Assembly (NCBI GenBank): GCA_017993505.1
Contig: JAGOMP010000012.1
Span: 1-53,069 of the forward strand
From: Planctomycetota bacterium
GTDB taxonomy: Bacteria > Planctomycetota > Uabimicrobiia > Uabimicrobiales > JABWCH01
Reading direction: 5' to 3'
DNA length: 53,069 nt
A model generated the notes under the pieces. It ran no database searches. It was given only the letters and a program-made list of their open reading frames with translations, and was not told where the DNA came from. A program made the position numbers and the translations under genes. Below are positions 27,389-35,025 of the stretch, piece after piece (position 1 is the stretch's first letter; every line of letters starts with the position of its first letter).

Positions 27389-28315
27389 ATGAAGTCTACT
27401 CATTTTTTACAAAAATTTGTCCGAATTAGTTTGACATTTCTTGCCATAGGAGCGGGAGCTTATTTCTATATCCATAAAGAAATACCAAAATCTCCTCAAA
27501 ATGAAGCATGGGAAAAATTTTCTGCACAATTAGAAAAAATACAAATCATGCAACAAACCCATGTTCCTACACAAGACATGAAAATAGACGAAGAAATAAA
27601 AAAGCTCTTGGATAAAAGCAACAAACTTCATGAAATGGTATTATGGAAACTGGAAGAAGTCGAAGACACACAAAAACGATTGCAAAGAGACATTGCTTCT
27701 TTAAAGGAAGCTTCTGCCCTTTTAGTAGATATTCAAAGTGGGAATGAGTCTCTAGAAATTCAAATACAAATTTTGCGAACAAAACAAGAAAATTTACAAA
27801 AAGAAATTACCAATTTACGATCCATCTTAGAAAATAAATCAAGTTTACCTATAATAGAAACTAAAAAAGAGGAATCCATTTCACAAAAACTAATTTCCCC
27901 TACGCATACAATAGTAGTACCATCAACATCAACAACGCCATTATCAATATCACCGATATTAGACATGAGTGTAGACGATAGATCCTTTCAATCTTTAGTT
28001 GTATTAGATTCTCAAATAGAAAAAGTCCATATACAAGGCGAGTTAACGTCAAAAACAAAAGAACATATTTGGTGTTTTGAAAATCGCACAAAAGAAATAT
28101 TGCAATTGACCATGGATGAATCTGTTCAATTTATGGGGAAAACAAAAATTCAAGAACCTTATCAAAAAATTGATGAACAACTTTTGAAATCTTCTCCCAT
28201 CTATATAAAAATATACTCAGAAAATACACATATGCCTATTTTATATAATTTTATGGTGCAAGCTGGTGTTTCTCAGCAAAATGAAACTTTTATTCAAGCA
28301 TTCAATGAAAATTGA
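27389..28315 (+). CDS. Membrane-anchored coiled-coil protein of unknown function
   Basis: The 308-residue protein has one N-terminal membrane segment (about 11-28, FVRISLTFLAIGAGAYFYI). A charged coiled coil at about 60-155 follows (KLHEMVLWKLEEVEDTQKRL and similar heptads), then a Ser/Thr/Pro linker (about 175-195) and a C-terminal part of about 110 residues that may fold. AGGGTAA precedes the ATG. It resembles no family I can name; the layout suggests a scaffold or envelope-spanning protein. It follows the hydantoinase by 64 nt with a palindrome between. Confidence 0.65.
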   Translation: MKSTHFLQKFVRISLTFLAIGAGAYFYIHKEIPKSPQNEAWEKFSAQLEKIQIMQQTHVPTQDMKIDEEIKKLLDKSNKLHEMVLWKLEEVEDTQKRLQRDIASLKEASALLVDIQSGNESLEIQIQILRTKQENLQKEITNLRSILENKSSLPIIETKKEESISQKLISPTHTIVVPSTSTTPLSISPILDMSVDDRSFQSLVVLDSQIEKVHIQGELTSKTKEHIWCFENRTKEILQLTMDESVQFMGKTKIQEPYQKIDEQLLKSSPIYIKIYSENTHMPILYNFMVQAGVSQQNETFIQAFNEN

Positions 28316-28334
28316 ATGTAAACTCAGGACAAAA

Positions 28335-28522
28335 GTTTTATATAGCACAATAAAAATTGTAAGAATTAGTATGAAAGTTGTATATAGCACAGTAAGAGTT
28401 TTAAGAATCAATATGAAAGTTGTATATAGAACAATAAGATTTTTCAGAATCGAGCACAATAAGATTTTTCAGAATCAGTATGAATGTTGTATATAGAATA
28501 ATGAAATTTTAAGAATCTATGT
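28335..28522. repeat. 42-bp tandem repeat, about four units
   Basis: Units starting gttttatatagcac or gttgtatatagcac begin at 28335, 28377, 28419 and 28486. The first three are exactly 42 bp apart; the third carries an internal 25-bp duplication (gcacaataagatttttcaga type). Because 42 is a multiple of three, frames stay open by chance on both strands, but nothing supports coding. Confidence 0.85.
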
Positions 28523-28560
28523 AAATGAGCGATAAAGTATCTTAACTTTATCGCTCATTT
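28523..28560. terminator. Strong hairpin between convergent genes
   Basis: Arms AAATGAGCGATAAAGT (28523-28538) and ACTTTATCGCTCATTT (28545-28560) pair perfectly with a 6-nt loop and A/T tails on both sides, so it can end transcripts from both directions. Confidence 0.85.
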
Positions 28561-28588
28561 TATTTAGACCAAAATGACATTTATATTT

Positions 28589-29461
28589 CTAAATATTTAA
28601 AAAACTTTTTTCTTGCATATATTGTAATGCTTGTTCTTTAGAGCATTGTTTTTGGTACATGATAATAGCAACTTTTGCATTGTTTGCTTCTAGTAAAAGT
28701 TGATGGGCTGTTTCTTTAGAGCAACCTGTGATTTGAGAAATGATATTTGTGGCACGTACAATGAGTTTTTCTGAATTGGGTTTGAGGTCTACCATCCAAT
28801 TACCATATACTTTTCCTAAAGCAATCATGCTCGTTGTGGTAATCATGTTGAGTGTCATTTTGGCAGCAGTTGCTGCTTTGAGTCGTGTAGAACCTGTGAG
28901 AATTTCTGATCCTGTTTGTGGTTGGATCAAAAAATCCATGAAATTTTCTTTAGGTGTGCTTGCACATAGAAGAACTGTGGCTGCGTTTTTTTGTTTTGCA
29001 TATTCTAAGAATCCTAAAACATAAGGAGTTCGACCGCTTGCAGAAATGCCAATGGCCATATCATTTTCACAAATATGTTTTTCTTTTGCAGCCTCGATTC
29101 CTTTTTCTCTATTATCTTCTGCACCTTCTACTGCATGGGAAACAGATTCGGGTGCACCTGCCATGATTCCTTGGATTAATTCAGGAGGTGTGGAAAAAGT
29201 AGGAGGACATTCTGCAGCTTCCATAATGGCAAGTCGACCGCTAGTTCCAGCACCGCATAAATATAATTTTCCTCCTTTTTTAAATTTTTGGATCAGAGTT
29301 TCAATCACTTTTGTAATGATTGGTATTTGTTCTTGAACAGCCAATGCTACTTTTTGATCTTCTTTGTTCATTGCCATTAATATTTCTGGAATGCTCCACT
29401 GGTCCATATTTTTTGTTTCTGGCAGTTGTTGTTCTGTGATTAAGTGACTTAAATCTAGCAT
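28589..29461 (-). CDS. murQ: N-acetylmuramic acid 6-phosphate etherase MurQ
   Basis: MurQ cleaves the D-lactyl ether of MurNAc-6-phosphate to give GlcNAc-6-phosphate during peptidoglycan recycling. The 290-residue protein has a SIS sugar-phosphate isomerase fold with LYLCGAGTSGRLAIMEAAE, ECPPTFSTPPELIQGIMAG, HAVEGAEDN (family-typical acidic catalytic region) and DMAIGISASGRTPYV. Length matches the family. AAGGAA precedes the ATG. No anhMurNAc kinase or PTS gene is adjacent. It supports a peptidoglycan-containing wall, as does the L,D-transpeptidase at 50452-51399. Confidence 0.93.
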   Translation of the reverse strand: MLDLSHLITEQQLPETKNMDQWSIPEILMAMNKEDQKVALAVQEQIPIITKVIETLIQKFKKGGKLYLCGAGTSGRLAIMEAAECPPTFSTPPELIQGIMAGAPESVSHAVEGAEDNREKGIEAAKEKHICENDMAIGISASGRTPYVLGFLEYAKQKNAATVLLCASTPKENFMDFLIQPQTGSEILTGSTRLKAATAAKMTLNMITTTSMIALGKVYGNWMVDLKPNSEKLIVRATNIISQITGCSKETAHQLLLEANNAKVAIIMYQKQCSKEQALQYMQEKSFLNI

Positions 29462-29477
29462 AAAATTCCTTTTTTTT

Positions 29478-29608
29478 TATTACGATACACAACTCTATAT
29501 TATTACGATGTCTACTCTCTGTATTGTTACGATACATGACTCTCTATATTGTTACGATGCATAACTCTATATTATTATTACGATGCACGACTATATTATT
29601 ACGATGCG
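29478..29608. repeat. Degenerate 22-28-bp tandem repeat running into the HEAT gene stop
   Basis: About six units of the type ttattacgatgcacgactc or tgttacgatacatgactc fill the gap between murQ and the HEAT-repeat gene. The last unit contains the HEAT gene's stop codon and final residues. Confidence 0.8.
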
Positions 29609-30954
29609 TTACTATTCAGTAAATCGCGGATAGTGTTGTTGGCTCGGTGTCGAATAAGCTGTTCTGGGTCTTTGAGTGCTCTATTTAATATATGTAGTGT
29701 AGCTTTTGTACCTAATTGATCTTTTGCATAAATCAGAACTTGCAAAGCAGCAAATCGAACGAGCGGTGCTTTATCATCCATAGCAGTTTTGATCATGATT
29801 AAAGCTTCTTCTGCTTGAAGAATTTTTCCAAGAGCAATCACAGTTTGTTCTCGAATACTAATATCGTTGTCTTGCATGGCTTTTCGCAATGCTGGGATAG
29901 TTTGACTTGTTCCCATGTCCATAAGAAAACGTGATGCCATTTTTCGAACTACAGCATTGTCATTGGACAAAGCTAGGGCAAGTGAATCTGCTGCAACAGA
30001 ACCGAGTTTTGCCATAGATTCTACTGCTTCTTTTCGTATTTCCCAACTAGGATCTGTAAGGAGTTTATTTAAGTGTTCTAAAGTTTCTGGCATTTGTAAT
30101 TTTCCTAAGGCACGTGTAACTTCCAAACGTACAGAGGCATGTTTATCTTGGATTCCAGGAATAAGAGCTTGTATAGCGTCTGACGTTCCGATTTCTCCCA
30201 ATGCTTCTGCTACAAGTTTACGAACTCTCCAAGAAGGATCTTCTAAAGCTTCTGCTAAAGCAGCAATAGCTTCCTTAGACCGCCATTTTTTCAAAACTTC
30301 GCAAGCACTGCAACGAACTTTTTCATCAGGATAATGTAAAGCTACCACTAAAGCTGGGAGAGCATATTCATCCATTTCCCGAAGTAAGCTAGGAAGTTCT
30401 GCATAGCGAGGGTTTTCTTTTGTGTGTAGGGCGTGGATAAGAGCAATCACAACAGGTTTGCCCATTTTTTTTAATGCATCCGCAATATTTTTTTTACCTA
30501 TTTCATCTTGGTCTACGTAGGCATCAATGAGCGTATGTATGATTGTAAAAACATTGTTTTCTTGGATTCCTTGAAATAGGCGAGACCAAAGTGCTGTTTG
30601 TTGTTGAATTTTTTGTATTTTTTCTTTTGTATTACTAGGTAAGTTATATACTGGAATATCTTGTATTTGTTTTTGTAAATGTGGTAGAGATGTCTGAATA
30701 AATTCTAAGACTGTAGAATCTGTGGGCATATTAGAAACAGAAAGTTCTTCAATATTTTTTCCTTGAAATAAATGAATTAAGCGTTGGATATTTTTTAGGT
30801 CTAATTTTTCTAATAATTCCATGGCTGGTACTTTATCGTTTTGTTGTTTCATAGTTTTATATAAAGTAGCAGGCGAAATCGTTCCATCAGGAGATTGGGA
30901 TTGCAATAATGCTATTATTTTTTCATAAAATTTTTTTAAAAGATCTTCAGACAT
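29599..30954 (-). CDS. HEAT-repeat protein
   Basis: I start at ATG 30954 (451 aa, MSEDLLKKFYEKII); a TTG 18 nt upstream is less likely. The N-terminal 150 residues are helical and unassigned. From about 190 to 450 there are about eight HEAT units of about 31 residues, for example EDPSWRVRKLVAEALGEIGT and TDPSWEIRKEAVESMAKLGS. HEAT stacks bind proteins; no catalytic motif is present. The last residues (NAS) and the stop lie in a tandem repeat, so the true C-terminus may have been altered by repeat growth. A partner cannot be named. Confidence 0.85.
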   Translation of the reverse strand: MSEDLLKKFYEKIIALLQSQSPDGTISPATLYKTMKQQNDKVPAMELLEKLDLKNIQRLIHLFQGKNIEELSVSNMPTDSTVLEFIQTSLPHLQKQIQDIPVYNLPSNTKEKIQKIQQQTALWSRLFQGIQENNVFTIIHTLIDAYVDQDEIGKKNIADALKKMGKPVVIALIHALHTKENPRYAELPSLLREMDEYALPALVVALHYPDEKVRCSACEVLKKWRSKEAIAALAEALEDPSWRVRKLVAEALGEIGTSDAIQALIPGIQDKHASVRLEVTRALGKLQMPETLEHLNKLLTDPSWEIRKEAVESMAKLGSVAADSLALALSNDNAVVRKMASRFLMDMGTSQTIPALRKAMQDNDISIREQTVIALGKILQAEEALIMIKTAMDDKAPLVRFAALQVLIYAKDQLGTKATLHILNRALKDPEQLIRHRANNTIRDLLNSNAS

Positions 30955-30987
30955 AATAAAATCATTTCTCAATATAATGGTTTGTGA

Positions 30988-30993
30988 TATAAT
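30988..30993 (+). promoter_or_regulatory. Possible -10 box of the small membrane protein gene
   Basis: TATAAT at 30988-30993 places a transcript start near 31001. This supports the downstream ATG at 31032 (with AGAAAGG) over the ATG at 31002. The -35 region is weak. Confidence 0.4.
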
Positions 30994-31031
30994 ATATTTT
31001 TATGGATACATTTTTTAGAAAGGTTTTTTGT

Positions 31032-31328
31032 ATGGTTGTTTCCAAAAAGTTGTATTTTGCTTGTGTAGCTGCTGGTTTGTTTCAAGGTTTTTGTTTTGGT
31101 TTTGTACAACTTATTGTATTTCTACTTCATAAATTAATTGGTTCCATTGCATTTGTATCATATCCACTTCATTTTTTAAATGGATTTATCATTGCCTCCT
31201 CTTTTTATTTTATTCTCACTCGTTTATTACGAGATTTATTTCTCAAAAAGCCACATGCTTTGTGCCATGGTGTGTTTTTATTTTTGATTGTGTTATTTAC
31301 TTTTTTGTTTTGGTTTATTTTAATATAA
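31032..31328 (+). CDS. Small integral membrane protein (98 aa)
   Basis: I chose ATG 31032 because AGAAAGG lies about 9 nt ahead and a probable -10 box sits too close to the other ATG at 31002. The protein has about three hydrophobic segments (YFACVAAGLFQGFCFGFVQL; FLNGFIIASSFYFIL; GVFLFLIVLFTFLFWFIL) and short basic loops. No family is recognised. A hairpin overlaps its stop. Confidence 0.6.
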   Translation: MVVSKKLYFACVAAGLFQGFCFGFVQLIVFLLHKLIGSIAFVSYPLHFLNGFIIASSFYFILTRLLRDLFLKKPHALCHGVFLFLIVLFTFLFWFILI

Positions 31329-31355
31329 AAACAAGTAAATTTTACTTGTTTTTTT
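31327..31355 (+). terminator. Terminator overlapping the stop of the small membrane protein gene
   Basis: Self-complementary arms ACAAGTAAA and TTTACTTGT with A/T flanks and a T-run. A second copy of nearly the same hairpin lies at 31430-31466. Confidence 0.75.
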
Positions 31356-31429
31356 ATATAAAATAAGAAAGTTTGATACTTGTAAAAATTTCTTAGTTGT
31401 TCGTATAAAAAAGTATTTTTGTTTATATT

Positions 31430-31466
31430 AATACAAAAACAAGTAAATTTTACTTGTTCGTATTTT
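31430..31466. terminator. Second copy of the ACAAGTAAA hairpin, downstream of ruvB
   Basis: The core AAAACAAGTAAATTTTACTT is identical to that at 31328-31347, and the surrounding bases (taatacaaaa) are also similar. In this position it could terminate ruvB, whose stop lies 32 nt away on the minus strand. Confidence 0.65.
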
Positions 31467-31497
31467 TTATATCAAACTGAAAGAGTGTCTGCAACTT

Positions 31498-32526
31498 TTA
31501 AAAAAGTTCCTGTTGTTGAGGAAGATTTTCATGTAGACCTAGAATTTGAAAGGCAAGTGGTGAAATTTTTCTTCCTCGAGGTGTTTTTTGTATGTATCCT
31601 TCTTGGATAAGAAAAGGTTCGTAGACAGATTCAATAGTATCTTCTTCTTCTCCCACTGCAACAGCAATTGTTTTGAGACCAACGGGACCGCCACCATGAT
31701 CCACGAGGATTTGCAGAATTTTTCTATCTGTATGATCTAGACCGTATTGATCTACTCCCATCATTTCCAAGCCTTGATATGCAATGTCTGTGTCTAAGAT
31801 TCCATTACCATATACTTGTGCCACGTCTCGAATTCTACGGAGAAGACGGTTGGCAATTCTCGGTGTTCCACGACTTCGAGAGGCAATGAGATAAGCTGCT
31901 TCTTCTGTTGTTTGGATGTCTAAAATTTTGCTACTACGTTGTATAATCTGAAGAAGGTCTTGAGTAGGGTAAAGCATAAGTTTTTCATGGATGAGGAATC
32001 TAGCTCGAAAAGGAGCAGTGAGTAGGCCTTCCCTTGTGGTAGCACCAATGAGTGTAAATGGTTTGAGTTTTAGGTTGATCGTTCTTGCACTTGGTCCTTG
32101 GTCTAATATGATGTCTATGGAATAGTCTTCCATCGCAGAATATAAATATTCTTCTACAATAGGTTGTAGTCTGTGAATTTCATCAATAAATAAGATGTCA
32201 CCTGTTTGTAGGTTTGTAAGTATGCCAGCAAGGTCGCCTGCAATTTTTAGGGCTGGTCCTGATGTTATTTTAATACTAACATTCATTTCATTTGCAATGA
32301 GTTTTGCTAGTGTTGTTTTCCCTAGTCCTGGAGGACCTGATAGGAGTAAGTGATCTAAGGTGTCTTTTCGTTGATTTGCTGCTTGTATATATGTTTTTAA
32401 ATTGGAGACAGTGCGTGTTTGACCTACAAATTCTTTAAATGTTTGGGGACGTAGGCTTGCTTCAACTTTTTCATCTTCTTGAATTTCGATAGTAGCCATG
32501 TCTCTTTTGATTTGTTTTTCTCGCAT
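31498..32526 (-). CDS. ruvB: Holliday junction branch migration helicase RuvB
   Basis: RuvB is the hexameric AAA+ motor that drives Holliday-junction migration with RuvA. The 342-residue protein has LRPQTFKEFVGQ, Walker A LLSGPPGLGKTTLAK, Walker B ILFIDEIHRL, sensor 1 LIGATTREGLLTAPFRARF, and the C-terminal winged-helix part ending LTPLAFQILGL-like (KISPLAFQILGL). The first ATG (32526) lacks a good ribosome binding site; an ATG nine codons later (MATIEIQEDEK) is a possible start. ruvA and ruvC are not in the window. A YkgJ-type gene lies 29 nt upstream on the same strand. Confidence 0.94.
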   Translation of the reverse strand: MREKQIKRDMATIEIQEDEKVEASLRPQTFKEFVGQTRTVSNLKTYIQAANQRKDTLDHLLLSGPPGLGKTTLAKLIANEMNVSIKITSGPALKIAGDLAGILTNLQTGDILFIDEIHRLQPIVEEYLYSAMEDYSIDIILDQGPSARTINLKLKPFTLIGATTREGLLTAPFRARFLIHEKLMLYPTQDLLQIIQRSSKILDIQTTEEAAYLIASRSRGTPRIANRLLRRIRDVAQVYGNGILDTDIAYQGLEMMGVDQYGLDHTDRKILQILVDHGGGPVGLKTIAVAVGEEEDTIESVYEPFLIQEGYIQKTPRGRKISPLAFQILGLHENLPQQQELF

Positions 32527-32555
32527 GTTATTTGCTTTCGCACATGTTATTTTTT

Positions 32556-33107
32556 TTAATTTGTTAATGAAATGTTATTTTTTAGATCTTGTATTAATTG
32601 TGTTAATGGAATTCTACTTTCTAAGTTTATTGGAGGAGATGTTGTATTTTCTAAACAATATTTATAGTATCTATAGTGAAATGTATATAATATTTGATTC
32701 ACTTTGTCTATGTTCAATGTATTTTGGGAGTGAAAATCAGGGGTTGTGAGTGTAGTGAAGTTTTTTTCGCAAAAGGTTACTTGTTGTGTGGTGCTGTTTT
32801 CATCTTCTTGAAATGTAATAGGAAGTCCATGTGTTCGGCAGATAATGGGACGATATGTATATATCTGGCATTCGTTATTTTTTAAAAAGGTGCAGGATTG
32901 ATCTGAAGGTTCTATGTTTTGTACGTTGTCTTGTTGCATGTTATAGAGGATAGAGTAATATTCTATGGGCCAGACTGTTAAATTTGTACAACAGCTTGCA
33001 CAACCTTTTTTGCAAATAATATGGATTCCATGTATTTCTGTTAAGTGTTTGGCAATGGTATCTATATCGTCTTTAAATTCGTTATATTCTTGTATAATAG
33101 TTTTCAT
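32556..33107 (-). CDS. YkgJ-family cysteine-cluster protein
   Basis: The 183-residue protein has the cysteine pattern of the YkgJ (CxxCxxCC zinc/iron chelatase-like) family: CKKGCASCCTNLTVWPIEY at about 32-50, then CTFLKNNECQIYTYRPIICR at about 78-97. The family is thought to bind a metal or Fe-S cluster; its substrate is unknown in most bacteria. It is directly upstream of ruvB and probably co-transcribed. Confidence 0.82.
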   Translation of the reverse strand: MKTIIQEYNEFKDDIDTIAKHLTEIHGIHIICKKGCASCCTNLTVWPIEYYSILYNMQQDNVQNIEPSDQSCTFLKNNECQIYTYRPIICRTHGLPITFQEDENSTTQQVTFCEKNFTTLTTPDFHSQNTLNIDKVNQILYTFHYRYYKYCLENTTSPPINLESRIPLTQLIQDLKNNISLTN

Positions 33108-33235
33108 TTTTTTATTAACTAAAGTAAATATATTCTATAAATATTTTTATATAAGTTTTATTTATTTAATATTAAATATTATTTTATTATTTTCTTTGTT
33201 ATAAAGCTTTGTAGGTTAGATTGTAGATTTTTTTA

Positions 33236-33556
33236 TCAATGGTCAGCTTTGTATTTGATGTTGAGTATTGTATTTCCAAGTTTTATGTTATCGTTGTTGT
33301 AAAGCTTTGCTGCTTGGACTGCTTTTATGTTAATTTGTGTTCCATGTTGGCTTCCTAAGTCAATGATTACGAGTTTGTCTTTTTGAATCTGTATTAAGCA
33401 GTGGCTTTTTGATACTTTGGTGTCTTGGAGTACTATGTGGCAACCTGCTAAACGACCTATAACAATGGATTTTCTATCTACAAGTGTACATTTCCATTTT
33501 TTATTTTGATCTTTATTTTGGCCTTGAATGCATGTGATTTGTATTTTGTATTTCAT
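33236..33556 (-). CDS. Single-domain FHA protein (106 aa)
   Basis: FHA domains bind phosphothreonine. The protein is essentially one domain with the canonical residues: IVIGRLAGCHIVLQD (Gly-Arg), VSKSHCLIQI (Ser-x-x-His) and LGSQHGTQIN (Gly-Thr-x-x-Asn). It should be a working reader, unlike the two degenerate FHA domains in the 35018 gene. No Shine-Dalgarno sequence is visible before the ATG. It is not fused to anything and could be an adaptor for the kinases in this window. Confidence 0.88.
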   Translation of the reverse strand: MKYKIQITCIQGQNKDQNKKWKCTLVDRKSIVIGRLAGCHIVLQDTKVSKSHCLIQIQKDKLVIIDLGSQHGTQINIKAVQAAKLYNNDNIKLGNTILNIKYKADH

Positions 33557-33768
33557 TTTTTATTTTTTTGTGATAAAATTTTTTTGTTTTTATGCATTAT
33601 TCTTTTTTATTCGATTATATCAGAATTTTTTTATTTTGGAAAAATATTTTATAGAATTTTATATTGGGCATGTAAAAATATGTATAAAGGATGATTATTA
33701 TATGTAAAGTGAAGAAATTTATCATTATATAGAAAAAAATATTTATATTGTATAGAAAGGTCTATTCA

Positions 33769-35025
33769 ATGAAAAATTGTGATCTTATTTGTTTTAATAT
33801 TGGAGAATTAGTAACAGTAGCTGGAGAAAATGCCCCTCGTTTGCGTGAGAAAATGGGGCATTTAGAATTTGTAAAAAATGCTGCCATTGCTGTTATAGAT
33901 GGTCGTATTGTAGGAGTGGGAACTGAGGAGGATGTATTAAAAAATTGGAAATCGGAATGTATGTTAGATGCAAAAGGTTGTTTAGTAACACCAGGTTTTG
34001 TCGATCCTCATACACACCCTGTTTTTGCAGGCTCTCGTGAAAATGAATTTGCTATGCGTGTTGCTGGAAAGACGTATTTAGAAATTGCTGAAGCTGGTGG
34101 AGGTATTCGTAATAGTGTAAAACGTTTTCAACAATCGTCTAAAGAAGAGTTGCGACCTGTTGTTTTAGGATATTTGAATCGTTTTTTGAAGTTGGGAACA
34201 ACAACAATAGAAGCAAAGAGTGGTTATGGATTAAGTACCGCTGCAGAATTGTTATCTTTAGAGTTATTGGAAGAATTAAAAGAAGAAGTGGCATTAGATA
34301 TTATACCTACATTTTTAGGAGCACATGATATACCAGCAGAGTTTCGAGAAAATCCAAAAGAATATGTACGTATTTTGCAAGAAGAAATGATTCCTGCTGT
34401 AGCAGAACGAAAATTGGCTAAATATTGTGATATTTTTTGTGAAAAAGGTGTTTTTGAGTTAGAGGATTCTCGTAAAATTTTAGAAACTGCTAGAGAGTAT
34501 GGCTTTTTATTAAAGTTGCATGCAGATGAGTTGTCTCCTTTAGGAGGTGCAGAGTTAGCAGCAAGTTTAAAGGCTGTTTCAGCAGATCACCTAGTTGCTA
34601 TTTCTGATCAAGGGATTAAGGATATGGCAGAAGCTGGAGTAGTCGCTGTTTTATTGCCTGCAACTACGTTTTTTCTTGGTTCGTGTAAATATGCACCAGC
34701 TCGAAAGATGGTGGAAGCTGGTGTACCCGTTGCTTTAGCTACAGATTTTAATCCTGGTTCTTGTATGACACAAAGTATGCCACTTGTATTGACCATTGCA
34801 TGTCTGTATCTGCGTTTATCTATCGAAGAAGTGTTTGTGGCAACCACTATAAATAGTGCATGTGCCATTGGAATGGAAAAAGAAGTCGGCAGTTTAATGG
34901 TAGGGAAAAAGGCTGATTTTGTGTTGTGGAATGCGTCTCATTATTCGTATTTACCATATCATTTTGGTGATAATTTAGTTCGTATTGTAGTAAAAGCTGG
35001 AAAAGTAGTGGTGGATAATGGATAA
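33769..35025 (+). CDS. hutI: Imidazolonepropionase HutI
   Basis: HutI hydrolyses 4-imidazolone-5-propionate to N-formimino-glutamate, the third step of histidine breakdown. I use ATG 33769 (418 aa) because AGAAAGG lies ahead; an upstream TTG at 33748 also keeps the frame. Family residues are present: GFVDPHTHPVFAGSRENEF, EAGGGIRNSVKRF, EAKSGYG, FLGAHDIP, LLKLHADELS and ALATDFNPGSC. Length matches the family. hutH, hutU and hutG/F are absent from the window. Its end overlaps the next gene by 8 nt, so translation is likely coupled to the FHA/phosphatase-like protein, an unusual pairing. Confidence 0.93.
   Translation: MKNCDLICFNIGELVTVAGENAPRLREKMGHLEFVKNAAIAVIDGRIVGVGTEEDVLKNWKSECMLDAKGCLVTPGFVDPHTHPVFAGSRENEFAMRVAGKTYLEIAEAGGGIRNSVKRFQQSSKEELRPVVLGYLNRFLKLGTTTIEAKSGYGLSTAAELLSLELLEELKEEVALDIIPTFLGAHDIPAEFRENPKEYVRILQEEMIPAVAERKLAKYCDIFCEKGVFELEDSRKILETAREYGFLLKLHADELSPLGGAELAASLKAVSADHLVAISDQGIKDMAEAGVVAVLLPATTFFLGSCKYAPARKMVEAGVPVALATDFNPGSCMTQSMPLVLTIACLYLRLSIEEVFVATTINSACAIGMEKEVGSLMVGKKADFVLWNASHYSYLPYHFGDNLVRIVVKAGKVVVDNG

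Noticed and set aside
28241..28496. Short frames on both strands across the 42-bp repeat
   Set aside because: The unit length is a multiple of three, so frames stay open by chance. They lack ribosome binding sites.
29301..29537. Frame upstream of murQ on the minus strand
   Set aside because: It runs through a tandem repeat and into the murQ coding region in another frame.
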